Part shown: one piece after another, positions 1-6,466 of the stretch
Position numbering within the stretch: position 1 is the stretch's first letter
Layout of the letters: every line of letters starts with the position of its first letter
Origin: Deltaproteobacteria bacterium
GTDB taxonomy: Bacteria; Myxococcota; Myxococcia; Myxococcales; Myxococcaceae
Length of the DNA stretch: 11,851 nt
NCBI GenBank assembly: GCA_016875515.1
Contig: VGRA01000039.1
Location: 1-11,851 of the forward strand
Direction: 5' to 3'
Program-made: the position numbers and the translations under genes
Notes under the pieces: generated by a model
What the model saw: only the letters and a program-made list of their open reading frames with translations
Database searches by the model: none
What the model was told of the DNA's origin: nothing

Positions 1-288
1 GAGGGCGGCGTGGTGGTCAACCACGCGGTGCGCCACCACACGCGGTGGGAGCGGCCGGGCGACCGCCGGCTCGCCTCGCAGCTGTTCGCCGGTTTCGGAC
101 GGCTGCGGAGGCCGCCTGCGCTCGCCGCCTTCTCGCCCGGGCGCGCCACGCAAGTGCTGCCCGCGGGGCCGGCGGTGGAGGGGGGGGCGCGCCGGCGGGG
201 CGTTGCCGCGAAGTCGACGGGCAAGGTGAAAGCGGCGAAGAAGAAGGGCGGGGCGGGCTCGTCCTCCCTCCGCGCCGCGCCCCGCTGA
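1..288 (+). CDS. C-terminal end of an unrecognised protein (5' truncated)
   Basis: The frame is open from the first base of the window to TGA at 286-288, giving 95 visible residues; the start lies outside the window. Third positions are almost all G or C, as in a real gene here. The visible part begins with a His/Arg-rich stretch (VRHHTRWERPGDRR), continues through LFAGFGRLRRPP, and ends in a low-complexity basic tail (KSTGKVKAAKKKGG) that is probably disordered. I do not recognise the family. An 8-G run at 180-187 lies inside the gene. The next gene starts 2 bases after the stop, so the two are probably co-transcribed and translationally coupled. This suggests, but does not prove, a shared role with the CapA-family protein. 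Confidence 0.6.
   Translation, partial: EGGVVVNHAVRHHTRWERPGDRRLASQLFAGFGRLRRPPALAAFSPGRATQVLPAGPAVEGGARRRGVAAKSTGKVKAAKKKGGAGSSSLRAAPR
180..187 (+). repeat. 8-G homopolymer tract
   Basis: Eight consecutive G residues lie in the 3' part of the upstream partial gene, read as GAG GGG GGG GCG. A shift of -1 (or one extra G) would put ribosomes into the frame of the CapA-family gene at 291, which is open from here onward. It is a candidate slippage site only; the basic tail encoded by the unshifted frame looks natural. Confidence 0.5.
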
Positions 289-290
289 AC

Positions 291-3188
291 ATGCCCACGT
301 CCGCTGTCCTGCGCTCCCTGCTGCTCCTTCTTCCCCTGCTGGGCGCCTTCCCGGCGCGGGCGCAACCGGCCGCGCCCGGTGGGGTCCGCGCGCGGCTGCT
401 CGCGGTGGGGGACGTGCTGGTCCACGGGGACATGCTGGCAGGTGCGCGCACCGAGGACGGAGGCCACGACTTCACCGGGCTGCTGGCCGCGGCGCGGCCG
501 TGGGTGGAGTCCGGGGACCTGGCCATTGCCAACCTGGAGGTGACGCTCACCGGGCCGCCGTGGCCTTACGCAGGCTACCCCCGGTTCAACGCGCCCGCGG
601 TGCTGGCGCGCAACCTCCAGGCCCTGGGCTTCGACGCGCTCACCCGCGCCAACAACCACGTGCTGGACTACGGGGCGGAAGGACTGCGCAACACCGCGCA
701 GGCGCTGGACGCGCTGGGCATGCCGCACACGGGCGCGTTCCTCACCCAGCAGGAGCAGGACACGGTGCTGGTGATGGAGCCGAAGCCCGGTCTGCGCGTG
801 GCGCTGCTCTCCTACACCTACGGCACCAACGGCTACCGGCTGCCCGCCCCCCACAGCGTGAACCTGCTGGACGAGACGCGCATCCGGACGGACGTGGCGC
901 GCGCCCGCCACGGGGCGAACGCAGACCTGGTGGTCGTGGCCCTGCACTTCGGCACCGAGTACACGGCCGGCCCCGACGCGGAGCAGCTGCGCTGGACAGC
1001 GGTGGCGCGGGACGCTGGGGCGGACGTGGTGCTCGGTAACCACCCGCACGTGGTGCACCGCGCAGAGTTGAAGGAGGGGCGCGCGGTCATCTACAGCCTC
1101 GGCAACTTCACCGCGGGGCAGCCGAAGATGGCCACGCGCGAGGGGGTGCTGCTCGTCCTGGACGTGGTGAAGGACGGCCGCGGCGCCCGCGTGGAGGCGC
1201 TGGGGTACGTTCCCACCTGGATGCACGACGAGGGCGGCACGCGCCGCCTGGAGTTGCTCGAGCCGCTCGCAGAGCGGGCGGCGAAGGGGGAGTGGGCGGG
1301 CTCCGCGGCGGACAAGGCACTGCTGCAGGTGGCGCTGACGGACTTGGCCACGCGCGTGGGCGGCGAGGGCGTGGTGAAGCTGCCGGCCGTGCCGCCGGAG
1401 CCGCGCGTGGGGGCACAGCCTGCCGTCTCCCGCGTGTACGTTCCGCGCCCCACGGGGCTGCTGCTGTCAGAGTCCGCGAAGGGCTGGACGCTCGAACTGG
1501 ACGGGCAGGTCGTCCAGCCGGACGCCTGGGACGAGCACTGGGTGCGGGCGGCCGCGGGCGTGCACCACCTGGTCGCGCGTGCACCGGGGGTGCTGGAGGT
1601 GGCGCTGCCGGTGACGGTGAAGGACGGAGCGCTCACGCCGGTGTCCCTGGTGAAGGTGCGCGAGGGGCCGGATGGGCGCTCGGTGCCGCCCACGGCAGGG
1701 GTGGGCGAGCTGGAGGTCACTGCCGAGCCCGCCTCGGCGGTGGTGCGCGTGGACGGCTTCCCGGTGGGGCGTGCCCCCAACCGCTTCTACGTGTCCCCCG
1801 GTCTGCACGTGGTGCACCTGTCCTGCCCTTGGTGCGAGCCGGTGGAGCGCAGGGTGGTGGTGACGCGCGGGCGGCCCGCGCTGGTGCAGCAGGTGCTGCG
1901 CGTGCGGAAGGGGACCCTGCTGGCCCGGGTGGCGCAGCCGGGGACGCGGGTGGCGGTGGACGGGGTGGACCGCGGGGTGGCCTCCCCGGAGGTGGCGGTG
2001 GAGCCGCTCACGCCTGGTCTGCACCGCGTGCGCCTCATGCCGCCAGGCGGCACGCCGCACGAGGAGTCCGTCTTCGTGGGCGAGGGCACCCCCACGCGCG
2101 TGGTGTTCGACGCGGTGGATCCCGCTCCCGGTGCGGCCCTGCCGGTGACGGTCCGGTTCTCCGAGGCGCACCTCGCCTACTACGCTGTCCCCTCGCACCA
2201 GGCCTACGGCCCGGGAAGCTCCGGCGAGTTGTTTGCGCAGATGCGCAAGGCCTCCGAGGTGGCTTGTCACCACTTCCGCATCAAGACGCTCGTGGACAAG
2301 ACGCCCCTGCACGCCTTCATGCGCCCGGCCGTGGTGGCGAAGCCCCCGTGGAACGGGTTCGTCACCTCGCTGGTGGCCGGCTGCTTCAACTTCTTCCAGA
2401 TGAACGACATGCGCCCGGACCTGGACTTCCACCTGGTGCAGCGGCTGTACCCGGAGGCGCGCAAGGAGTGCTTCAGCGTGGGCTTCATGCAGCCGTACTG
2501 GATGCACACCGTGCTCGGCTGCGAGCGGCTGTCCCTGGTGGACCTGGACTGGCGCATCCATGACGGGCACCAGCAGCTGCTCTCGCGTTTCCGCGAGGGG
2601 CGGCTCGCGGAGGGGCCGGGCTTCGACGCGGCGCTCGCCGAGGTGAAGCTGGGGTGGACCGCCCGCTTCGACGGCCAGCCCCCGCTGCCGGAGACGTCTG
2701 CCTCGGCGGAGCGGCTGTGCCTGTCCGCGGCCGTGCCCGCCTGCCGCGGGGTGCTGCAGCATTTCCAGGCGAAGGCGGCCTCCGTGAAGTCCGTGGAACT
2801 GCAGGTGTCAGCCCTGCACGACGCGACCTACGCGTTCCTGCCCGGCGTGCTGCCGGTGATGTTCTTCTCCAACGCGCTCGAGTCCATCTACACGACGCGG
2901 CCGCAGTTCGACGTGCTGGTGGAGAAGGTGTCCCGCGGGCTGCCCCGCGGCGGCAAGGCGGTGATGGTGTACCACGCGGCCGGCCGGCAGCAGTTCGGCG
3001 TGTACGAGCTGGAGGCGAAGGGGGACGGCGCCTACCGCCTGACCACGCGCTGCAAGGACGACTACCTCTCCTCGCCCATTAAGGGGCTGAAGGTCATCCC
3101 GTACACCACGTGGTTTGAGGAGGTGACGGAGAGCCGTCCCCCCTTCACCCCGTGCAAGGGCCACCCGCTGCTCAAGGGGATGGAGTAG
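291..3188 (+). CDS. Exported CapA-family protein with PEGA-like repeats and a C-terminal methyltransferase-like domain
   Basis: 965 residues. ATG at 291 is chosen because it opens directly on a signal peptide (basic n-region, run of leucines, AxA site at Ala22-Arg-Ala24) and sits 2 bases after the upstream stop; a longer in-frame extension would bury the signal. Residues 33-310 carry CapA metallophosphoesterase-like motifs: GDV 40-42, NLE 81-83, NNH 121-123, HFGTEY 219-224, GNHPH 249-253, SLGNF 269-273. Residues about 471-606 form two PEGA-like surface repeats; 385-455 may be a third, divergent one. Residues about 640-965 resemble a class I Rossmann methyltransferase: beta-strand and acidic motif LVDLDWRIH 749-757, MFFSNALE 857-864, LPRGGKAVMVYH 884-895, but no canonical GxGxG loop. 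CapA of Bacillus acts in poly-gamma-glutamate capsule formation, but no capB or capC is visible, so the substrate is unknown. The protein is predicted to be outside the cytoplasm. Its 3' end overlaps the convergent gene by 17 bases. Confidence 0.85.
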   Translation: MPTSAVLRSLLLLLPLLGAFPARAQPAAPGGVRARLLAVGDVLVHGDMLAGARTEDGGHDFTGLLAAARPWVESGDLAIANLEVTLTGPPWPYAGYPRFNAPAVLARNLQALGFDALTRANNHVLDYGAEGLRNTAQALDALGMPHTGAFLTQQEQDTVLVMEPKPGLRVALLSYTYGTNGYRLPAPHSVNLLDETRIRTDVARARHGANADLVVVALHFGTEYTAGPDAEQLRWTAVARDAGADVVLGNHPHVVHRAELKEGRAVIYSLGNFTAGQPKMATREGVLLVLDVVKDGRGARVEALGYVPTWMHDEGGTRRLELLEPLAERAAKGEWAGSAADKALLQVALTDLATRVGGEGVVKLPAVPPEPRVGAQPAVSRVYVPRPTGLLLSESAKGWTLELDGQVVQPDAWDEHWVRAAAGVHHLVARAPGVLEVALPVTVKDGALTPVSLVKVREGPDGRSVPPTAGVGELEVTAEPASAVVRVDGFPVGRAPNRFYVSPGLHVVHLSCPWCEPVERRVVVTRGRPALVQQVLRVRKGTLLARVAQPGTRVAVDGVDRGVASPEVAVEPLTPGLHRVRLMPPGGTPHEESVFVGEGTPTRVVFDAVDPAPGAALPVTVRFSEAHLAYYAVPSHQAYGPGSSGELFAQMRKASEVACHHFRIKTLVDKTPLHAFMRPAVVAKPPWNGFVTSLVAGCFNFFQMNDMRPDLDFHLVQRLYPEARKECFSVGFMQPYWMHTVLGCERLSLVDLDWRIHDGHQQLLSRFREGRLAEGPGFDAALAEVKLGWTARFDGQPPLPETSASAERLCLSAAVPACRGVLQHFQAKAASVKSVELQVSALHDATYAFLPGVLPVMFFSNALESIYTTRPQFDVLVEKVSRGLPRGGKAVMVYHAAGRQQFGVYELEAKGDGAYRLTTRCKDDYLSSPIKGLKVIPYTTWFEEVTESRPPFTPCKGHPLLKGME

Positions 3189-4326
3189 CGCTCGCGGCGT
3201 CGCGGGGGAGGATGACGCCGTCGTCCCGGATGAGCGGGGCGGTGGCCGGGAAGTCCTCGCGGGAGAGCCGCTGCACCAGCGGGATGACGGCGCCCGAGGG
3301 GTCCGGCTGCGGCTCGCCCTCGCCCACCTGGCGGGCCGGGAGGATGCGTCCCCGCAGGAACGTTCCATCCTCCGCCAGTTCCAGCTCCAGGATGGGGGCA
3401 AGGCCATTGGGCCCGGCGAGGTTGAAGTCCCCGTAGGTGGCGAAGTTCCCGAGCGAGTAGGCCACCAACCTGCCGCGGTACACCTCCAGCGCGCGCGGCA
3501 CGTGCGGCCCGTGGCCGATGACCGCCGCCGCCCCCGCGTCCACCACCCGCCTTGCAAAGCGGCGCAGGTCCCCGCGGTCCTCGCCGAGGAACATCTCCCG
3601 GCCTTCCGGGACGTGGAGCGCCCTGGCCCCTTCCGCGCCGCCGTGGAAGGACACCAGCACCAGGTCGTGCGCCGCCTTCGCCTTTCGGACCAGGGCCTCG
3701 GCGGCGTCGTGGTCGTTGAGATCATTGGTGGCGGAGGAGTTGTAGAAGGCCACCACCGCCACCTTCAGCCCGTTGCGCTCGAGGGAGGCGATGCTGCCGG
3801 GAGGCCCGCTCCAGCGGATGCCCAACGTGTCCAGCGTGGACTCGGTGGTGCGGCGGCAGGACTCGCCGTAGTCGCCGGCGTGGTTGTTGGCGGTGCTGGC
3901 CACGTCCACGCCCGCGTCCGCCAGGTACTGGCCGTAGCGGGTGGGGGTGCGGAAGGCGTAGCAGGTGCGCTTGCGCGGCTTCTTCCGCTTCTTGCCGTGG
4001 CCCGGGCACTTGGTGGACTGGCCGGTGTCACACAGCGGCCCCTCCAGGTTGATGAAGGTGAGGTCCGCGTCCCGCAGCAGGGGTGCCACCGGCGCCAGCA
4101 GGCGGGCGCCGTCCTCCGGGGGCAGCTGCGGCTCGGGCACCTCGCTGCCCAGGTTGACGTCCCCCACGGCGCGGATGCGCAGGGTGCGCGGGGCGGGCGC
4201 CTTGGGGGGCGCCTCGGGCGCCGCGGCGGCAGCCGCCGTGCCCGCGTCCGGCGGGCGCTCTGCAGCGGAAGGGGACAGGGGGGCAGCGGCGAGCGCGAGC
4301 AGCAGCGGGAGCGGGGGGAGGGGCAT
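3172..4326 (-). CDS. Secreted CapA-family metallophosphoesterase-like protein
   Basis: 384 residues, the usual size for a stand-alone CapA-family protein. Motifs in order: GDVNLG 55-60, NLEG 93-96, NNHAGDYG 147-154, SFHGGAEG 226-233, GHGPHV 271-276, SLGNF 291-295. ATG at 4326 is the first usable start in this frame. It opens on a hydrophobic signal-like segment with cleavage likely near Ala22, although the n-region has no positive charge, which is unusual. A Pro/Ala-rich linker (about 24-47) follows. Between NLEG and NNH there is an insertion (about 99-122) with a strongly basic core, KKRKKPRKR, flanked by cysteines at 99, 107 and 122; it may bind a polyanion. It shares the CapA core with the gene at 291-3188 but lacks PEGA and methyltransferase-like parts. 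It is divergent from the gene at 4384. The family is sure; substrate and reaction are not. Confidence 0.88.
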   Translation of the reverse strand: MPLPPLPLLLALAAAPLSPSAAERPPDAGTAAAAAAPEAPPKAPAPRTLRIRAVGDVNLGSEVPEPQLPPEDGARLLAPVAPLLRDADLTFINLEGPLCDTGQSTKCPGHGKKRKKPRKRTCYAFRTPTRYGQYLADAGVDVASTANNHAGDYGESCRRTTESTLDTLGIRWSGPPGSIASLERNGLKVAVVAFYNSSATNDLNDHDAAEALVRKAKAAHDLVLVSFHGGAEGARALHVPEGREMFLGEDRGDLRRFARRVVDAGAAAVIGHGPHVPRALEVYRGRLVAYSLGNFATYGDFNLAGPNGLAPILELELAEDGTFLRGRILPARQVGEGEPQPDPSGAVIPLVQRLSREDFPATAPLIRDDGVILPRDAASATPSP

Positions 4327-4383
4327 GGCGACCGCGGAGTATCTCCCGGCCGCGCGCGGATGTGGTGGAGTCCGTGGGTTTCC
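4327..4383. promoter_or_regulatory. Short divergent intergenic region, possible back-to-back promoters
   Basis: These 57 bases separate two divergent starts, so promoters for both must lie here or inside the opposite gene. The near-symmetrical sequence GGAGTATCTCC (4336-4346) holds the only A/T-rich core. Read on the minus strand it gives GATACT about 11 bases before the 4326 ATG, which would make a nearly leaderless mRNA; read on the plus strand it gives TATCTC. Both are weak -10 matches, and no convincing -35 is seen. For the plus gene, GGAG at 4367-4370 lies 13 bases before ATG 4384. Confidence 0.25.
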
Positions 4384-5298
4384 ATGGCCTACCGCGCGCT
4401 CGCCGCCCTCCTCGCCCTGCTGGCGCCACCGGTGTTCGCCGCGCCTCCCGTTGCGCCCTGCGAGGCGGCCCCGGAGGGCATGGCATGCGTGGCGGGTGGG
4501 ACGTTCTTGCGGGGCAGCCCGGCCCCGCACGCCTGCCCCCAGCCCGAGAACGCGGGGACGCAGGCCCGCCGCCCCAACCACCTGCCAGAGGGGGAGGTGT
4601 GGGTGCAGACCTTCTTCATGGACAAGACCGAGGTGACGTTCGGCGCGTACCAGGCGTGCGTGGCGGCCGGGCGCTGCAAGCCGGCCCGGCCCGCCTACAA
4701 CGACTTCAGCCGCCCGCTGCAGCCCATGGTGGGGCTGACGTGGTACCTCGCCCGGGACTACTGCCGCGCCGTGGGCAAGCGGCTGCCGTCCGAGGCGCAG
4801 TGGGAGCGGGCCGCGCGCGGCCCGGACACCACCGACTACCCGTGGGGGAACGGGCCGCCCACCTGCGCGCGCGCGGTGCTGATGGACGCGGCGGGGCGCG
4901 CCTGCGGGACGCCCAAGGCCCCGCCCTCGCCGGACAAGGGCCGGACGTGGGAGGTGGGGCAGAGGGCTGCGGGCCACTTCGGGCTGTTCGACATGGCGGG
5001 CAACGCCGAGGAGTACGTCAACGACTGGTACGCCCCCAGCTACGCCGCCTGCGGAAAGGACTGCGCGGGGGAGGAGCCAGCCGGCCCCTGCGGCGGGAAG
5101 GACCGCTGCCCCGGCTTCGGCCGGAAGGTGGTGCGCGGCGGCTCCTGGTACTGGCCGGGCGGCTGCGTCAGCGGGTACCACCGGCGCCACCACGTGCCGG
5201 ACAACAGGCCGCAGTACCACCACTTCGGCTTCCGCTGCGCGGCCACGCTGGAGGAGGGGCGTGCGCTGCTGAACGCCGCGGGGCGGCACGCGCCGTGA
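4384..5298 (+). CDS. Secreted formylglycine-generating-enzyme-like (SUMF1/EgtB-fold) protein
   Basis: 304 residues. A signal peptide is clear (LAALLALLAPPVFAA, cleavage near residue 19). ATG 4384 is preferred over in-frame ATG 4360, because it gives the better signal peptide and has GGAG upstream, though spaced widely. The FGE-sulfatase fold spans about 31-286: MACVAGGTFLRGS 33-45, FFMDKTEVTFGAY 77-89, GKRLPSEAQWERAARG 131-146, YPWGN 152-156, GLFDMAGNAEEYVNDWY 200-216, VVRGGSW 249-255, FGFRCA 281-286. Aerobic FGE converts a sulfatase cysteine to formylglycine using two active-site cysteines just after the RGGS motif. Here that segment reads RGGSWYWPGGC, leaving one cysteine (C261) and Trp where the first should be, so true FGE activity is doubtful. 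Many other cysteines suggest disulfides. No sulfatase is nearby. It probably shares a transcript with the GH3 gene 54 bases downstream. Fold is sure, function open. Confidence 0.88.
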   Translation: MAYRALAALLALLAPPVFAAPPVAPCEAAPEGMACVAGGTFLRGSPAPHACPQPENAGTQARRPNHLPEGEVWVQTFFMDKTEVTFGAYQACVAAGRCKPARPAYNDFSRPLQPMVGLTWYLARDYCRAVGKRLPSEAQWERAARGPDTTDYPWGNGPPTCARAVLMDAAGRACGTPKAPPSPDKGRTWEVGQRAAGHFGLFDMAGNAEEYVNDWYAPSYAACGKDCAGEEPAGPCGGKDRCPGFGRKVVRGGSWYWPGGCVSGYHRRHHVPDNRPQYHHFGFRCAATLEEGRALLNAAGRHAP

Positions 5299-5352
5299 GA
5301 GGCGCGGGCGGCTTGCTTTCCTGCCTTCGCGTGCCATGAACCTTCCCCACGC

Positions 5353-6465
5353 ATGGGCACGCCGCTGACAGCGCTCGTGGTGGCCGCCGTGCTGACCTCC
5401 TCGACGGTGGAGGAGACCGCCGAGGCGTGGATGCGCGTGCTGCCGCCGGAGGCGCTCGCCGCCCAGCAGGTGCTGGCCACCGGGCGCAACGTGCCCGGCG
5501 CGCCGGCCCCGGGGGGCGTGCTGCTGTTCGGCCCGGTGCTGCGGGACACCTCCGCGCTGCAGGCGTGGCTCTCCGGCGTTCAGGGGCGCGCGCAGGTGCC
5601 GCTGCTCGTGGCGGTGGACATGGAAGGTGGGCGGGTGAACCGGCTCCGCCACCTGCCCGGGTTGCAGCAGATGCCCAGCGGGGCGGAGTTCGGCCGCATG
5701 TCCCCGGCCGAGGTGGGAGCCTGGGGGCACAAGGTGGGCCGGGCCATGGCGGGGCTGGGGCTCAACTGCAACCTTGCCCCGGTGCTGGACCTGGCGGACA
5801 GCGGGTGGATGGCGGCCACGGGCCGCTCGCTCGGGGTGGACCCGGACGAGGTGGCGGCGCGGACGCGTGCCTTCGCGGAGGGGCTGTGGGCCGAGGGGAT
5901 AATTCCCATTGGGAAGCACTTCCCCGGTTACGGAGAGGCGGCGGGCAACTCGGACTACCAGCGGCTGGTGGTGCAGCGGCCGACCGGCGAGTTCGACCGG
6001 CACGTGCGGCCGTTCGCGCGGGTGGGGGCGCTGCTCGGGGGCGTGATGCTCGCAAACCTGGGCTATGCCTTCTACGACGGCGTGCCTGCCGTCTTCTCCG
6101 AGCCGCTGGTGTCCCTGGCCCACGAGCAGGGCTGGCTGACGGTGACGGACGACCTGGCCGCCCCGCCGCTCCGCAAGCTGGTGCCCGGCGGGACGCTGCG
6201 GGACGTGGCGCGCCGCGCCTCCCGGGCCGGGAATGACTTGCTGCTCGTCTCCGGCAGCGAGGGGGTGCTGGAGGAGGTGGCCGCCGTGCTGCGGGAGGAG
6301 CTCACGATGCCGGAGGGGCGCGCCCGCATCGAGGCGTCCGCCCGCCGTGTCCTGCGGCTCAAGGCCCGTGCGGGGTTGCTCCCGCCGCTGCCGCCCGGGG
6401 TGGTGCCGCGCGCGGCGGGACAGTGGGGCGTGGAACGCCCTTGCAGCACGGGGGCCTCGGAGTAG
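5353..6465 (+). CDS. NagZ-like glycoside hydrolase family 3 protein with altered active site
   Basis: 370 residues: a single GH3 N-terminal barrel without the second domain, the NagZ (beta-N-acetylglucosaminidase) layout. Motifs: VDMEGGRVNRL 88-98, GRSLGVDP 157-164, KHFPGYG 188-194, and TDDL 265-268 holding the expected catalytic aspartate. NagZ enzymes follow KHFPG(H)G with a D-S-H acid/base dyad; here the aligned residues are N199-S200-D201, so both dyad positions differ. The usual AH after the next strand is AN (residues 234-235). It may have another substrate, another mechanism, or no activity. The start is the only ATG/GTG/TTG in frame after the upstream TGA. The N-terminus has a short hydrophobic segment (ALVVAAVL), a weak export signal. 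No Shine-Dalgarno is visible, and 54 bases separate it from the previous gene, which is in the same frame. NagZ acts in peptidoglycan recycling, so an envelope role is likely. The stop lies one base from that of convergent rsmE. Confidence 0.85.
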   Translation: MGTPLTALVVAAVLTSSTVEETAEAWMRVLPPEALAAQQVLATGRNVPGAPAPGGVLLFGPVLRDTSALQAWLSGVQGRAQVPLLVAVDMEGGRVNRLRHLPGLQQMPSGAEFGRMSPAEVGAWGHKVGRAMAGLGLNCNLAPVLDLADSGWMAATGRSLGVDPDEVAARTRAFAEGLWAEGIIPIGKHFPGYGEAAGNSDYQRLVVQRPTGEFDRHVRPFARVGALLGGVMLANLGYAFYDGVPAVFSEPLVSLAHEQGWLTVTDDLAAPPLRKLVPGGTLRDVARRASRAGNDLLLVSGSEGVLEEVAAVLREELTMPEGRARIEASARRVLRLKARAGLLPPLPPGVVPRAAGQWGVERPCSTGASE

Positions 6466-6466
6466 C

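Noticed and set aside
45..290. Upstream in-frame extension of the large CapA gene.
   Set aside because: It overlaps the end of the previous gene, is Arg/Ala/Gly low complexity, and would bury the signal peptide beginning at 291.
1467..2762. A 431-codon open frame on the minus strand opposite the large CapA gene.
   Set aside because: Its composition (His, Arg, Gln and Gly rich, no motifs) is typical of an antisense shadow.
291..4326. A poly-gamma-glutamate capsule operon, because two CapA-family genes are present.
   Set aside because: No capB/pgsB ligase or capC/pgsC membrane gene is visible, and CapA-family proteins are often found without them.
3502..4383. Upstream in-frame extension of the FGE-like gene by about 290 codons.
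   Set aside because: It lies antisense to the second CapA gene, has shadow-like composition, and would bury the signal peptide that begins at 4384.
5336..5368. A ten-codon open frame (MNLPHAWARR) overlapping the start of the GH3 gene, as a possible leader peptide.
   Set aside because: It has no ribosome site, no regulatory codon run and no attenuator hairpin that I could see; it is too short to support.
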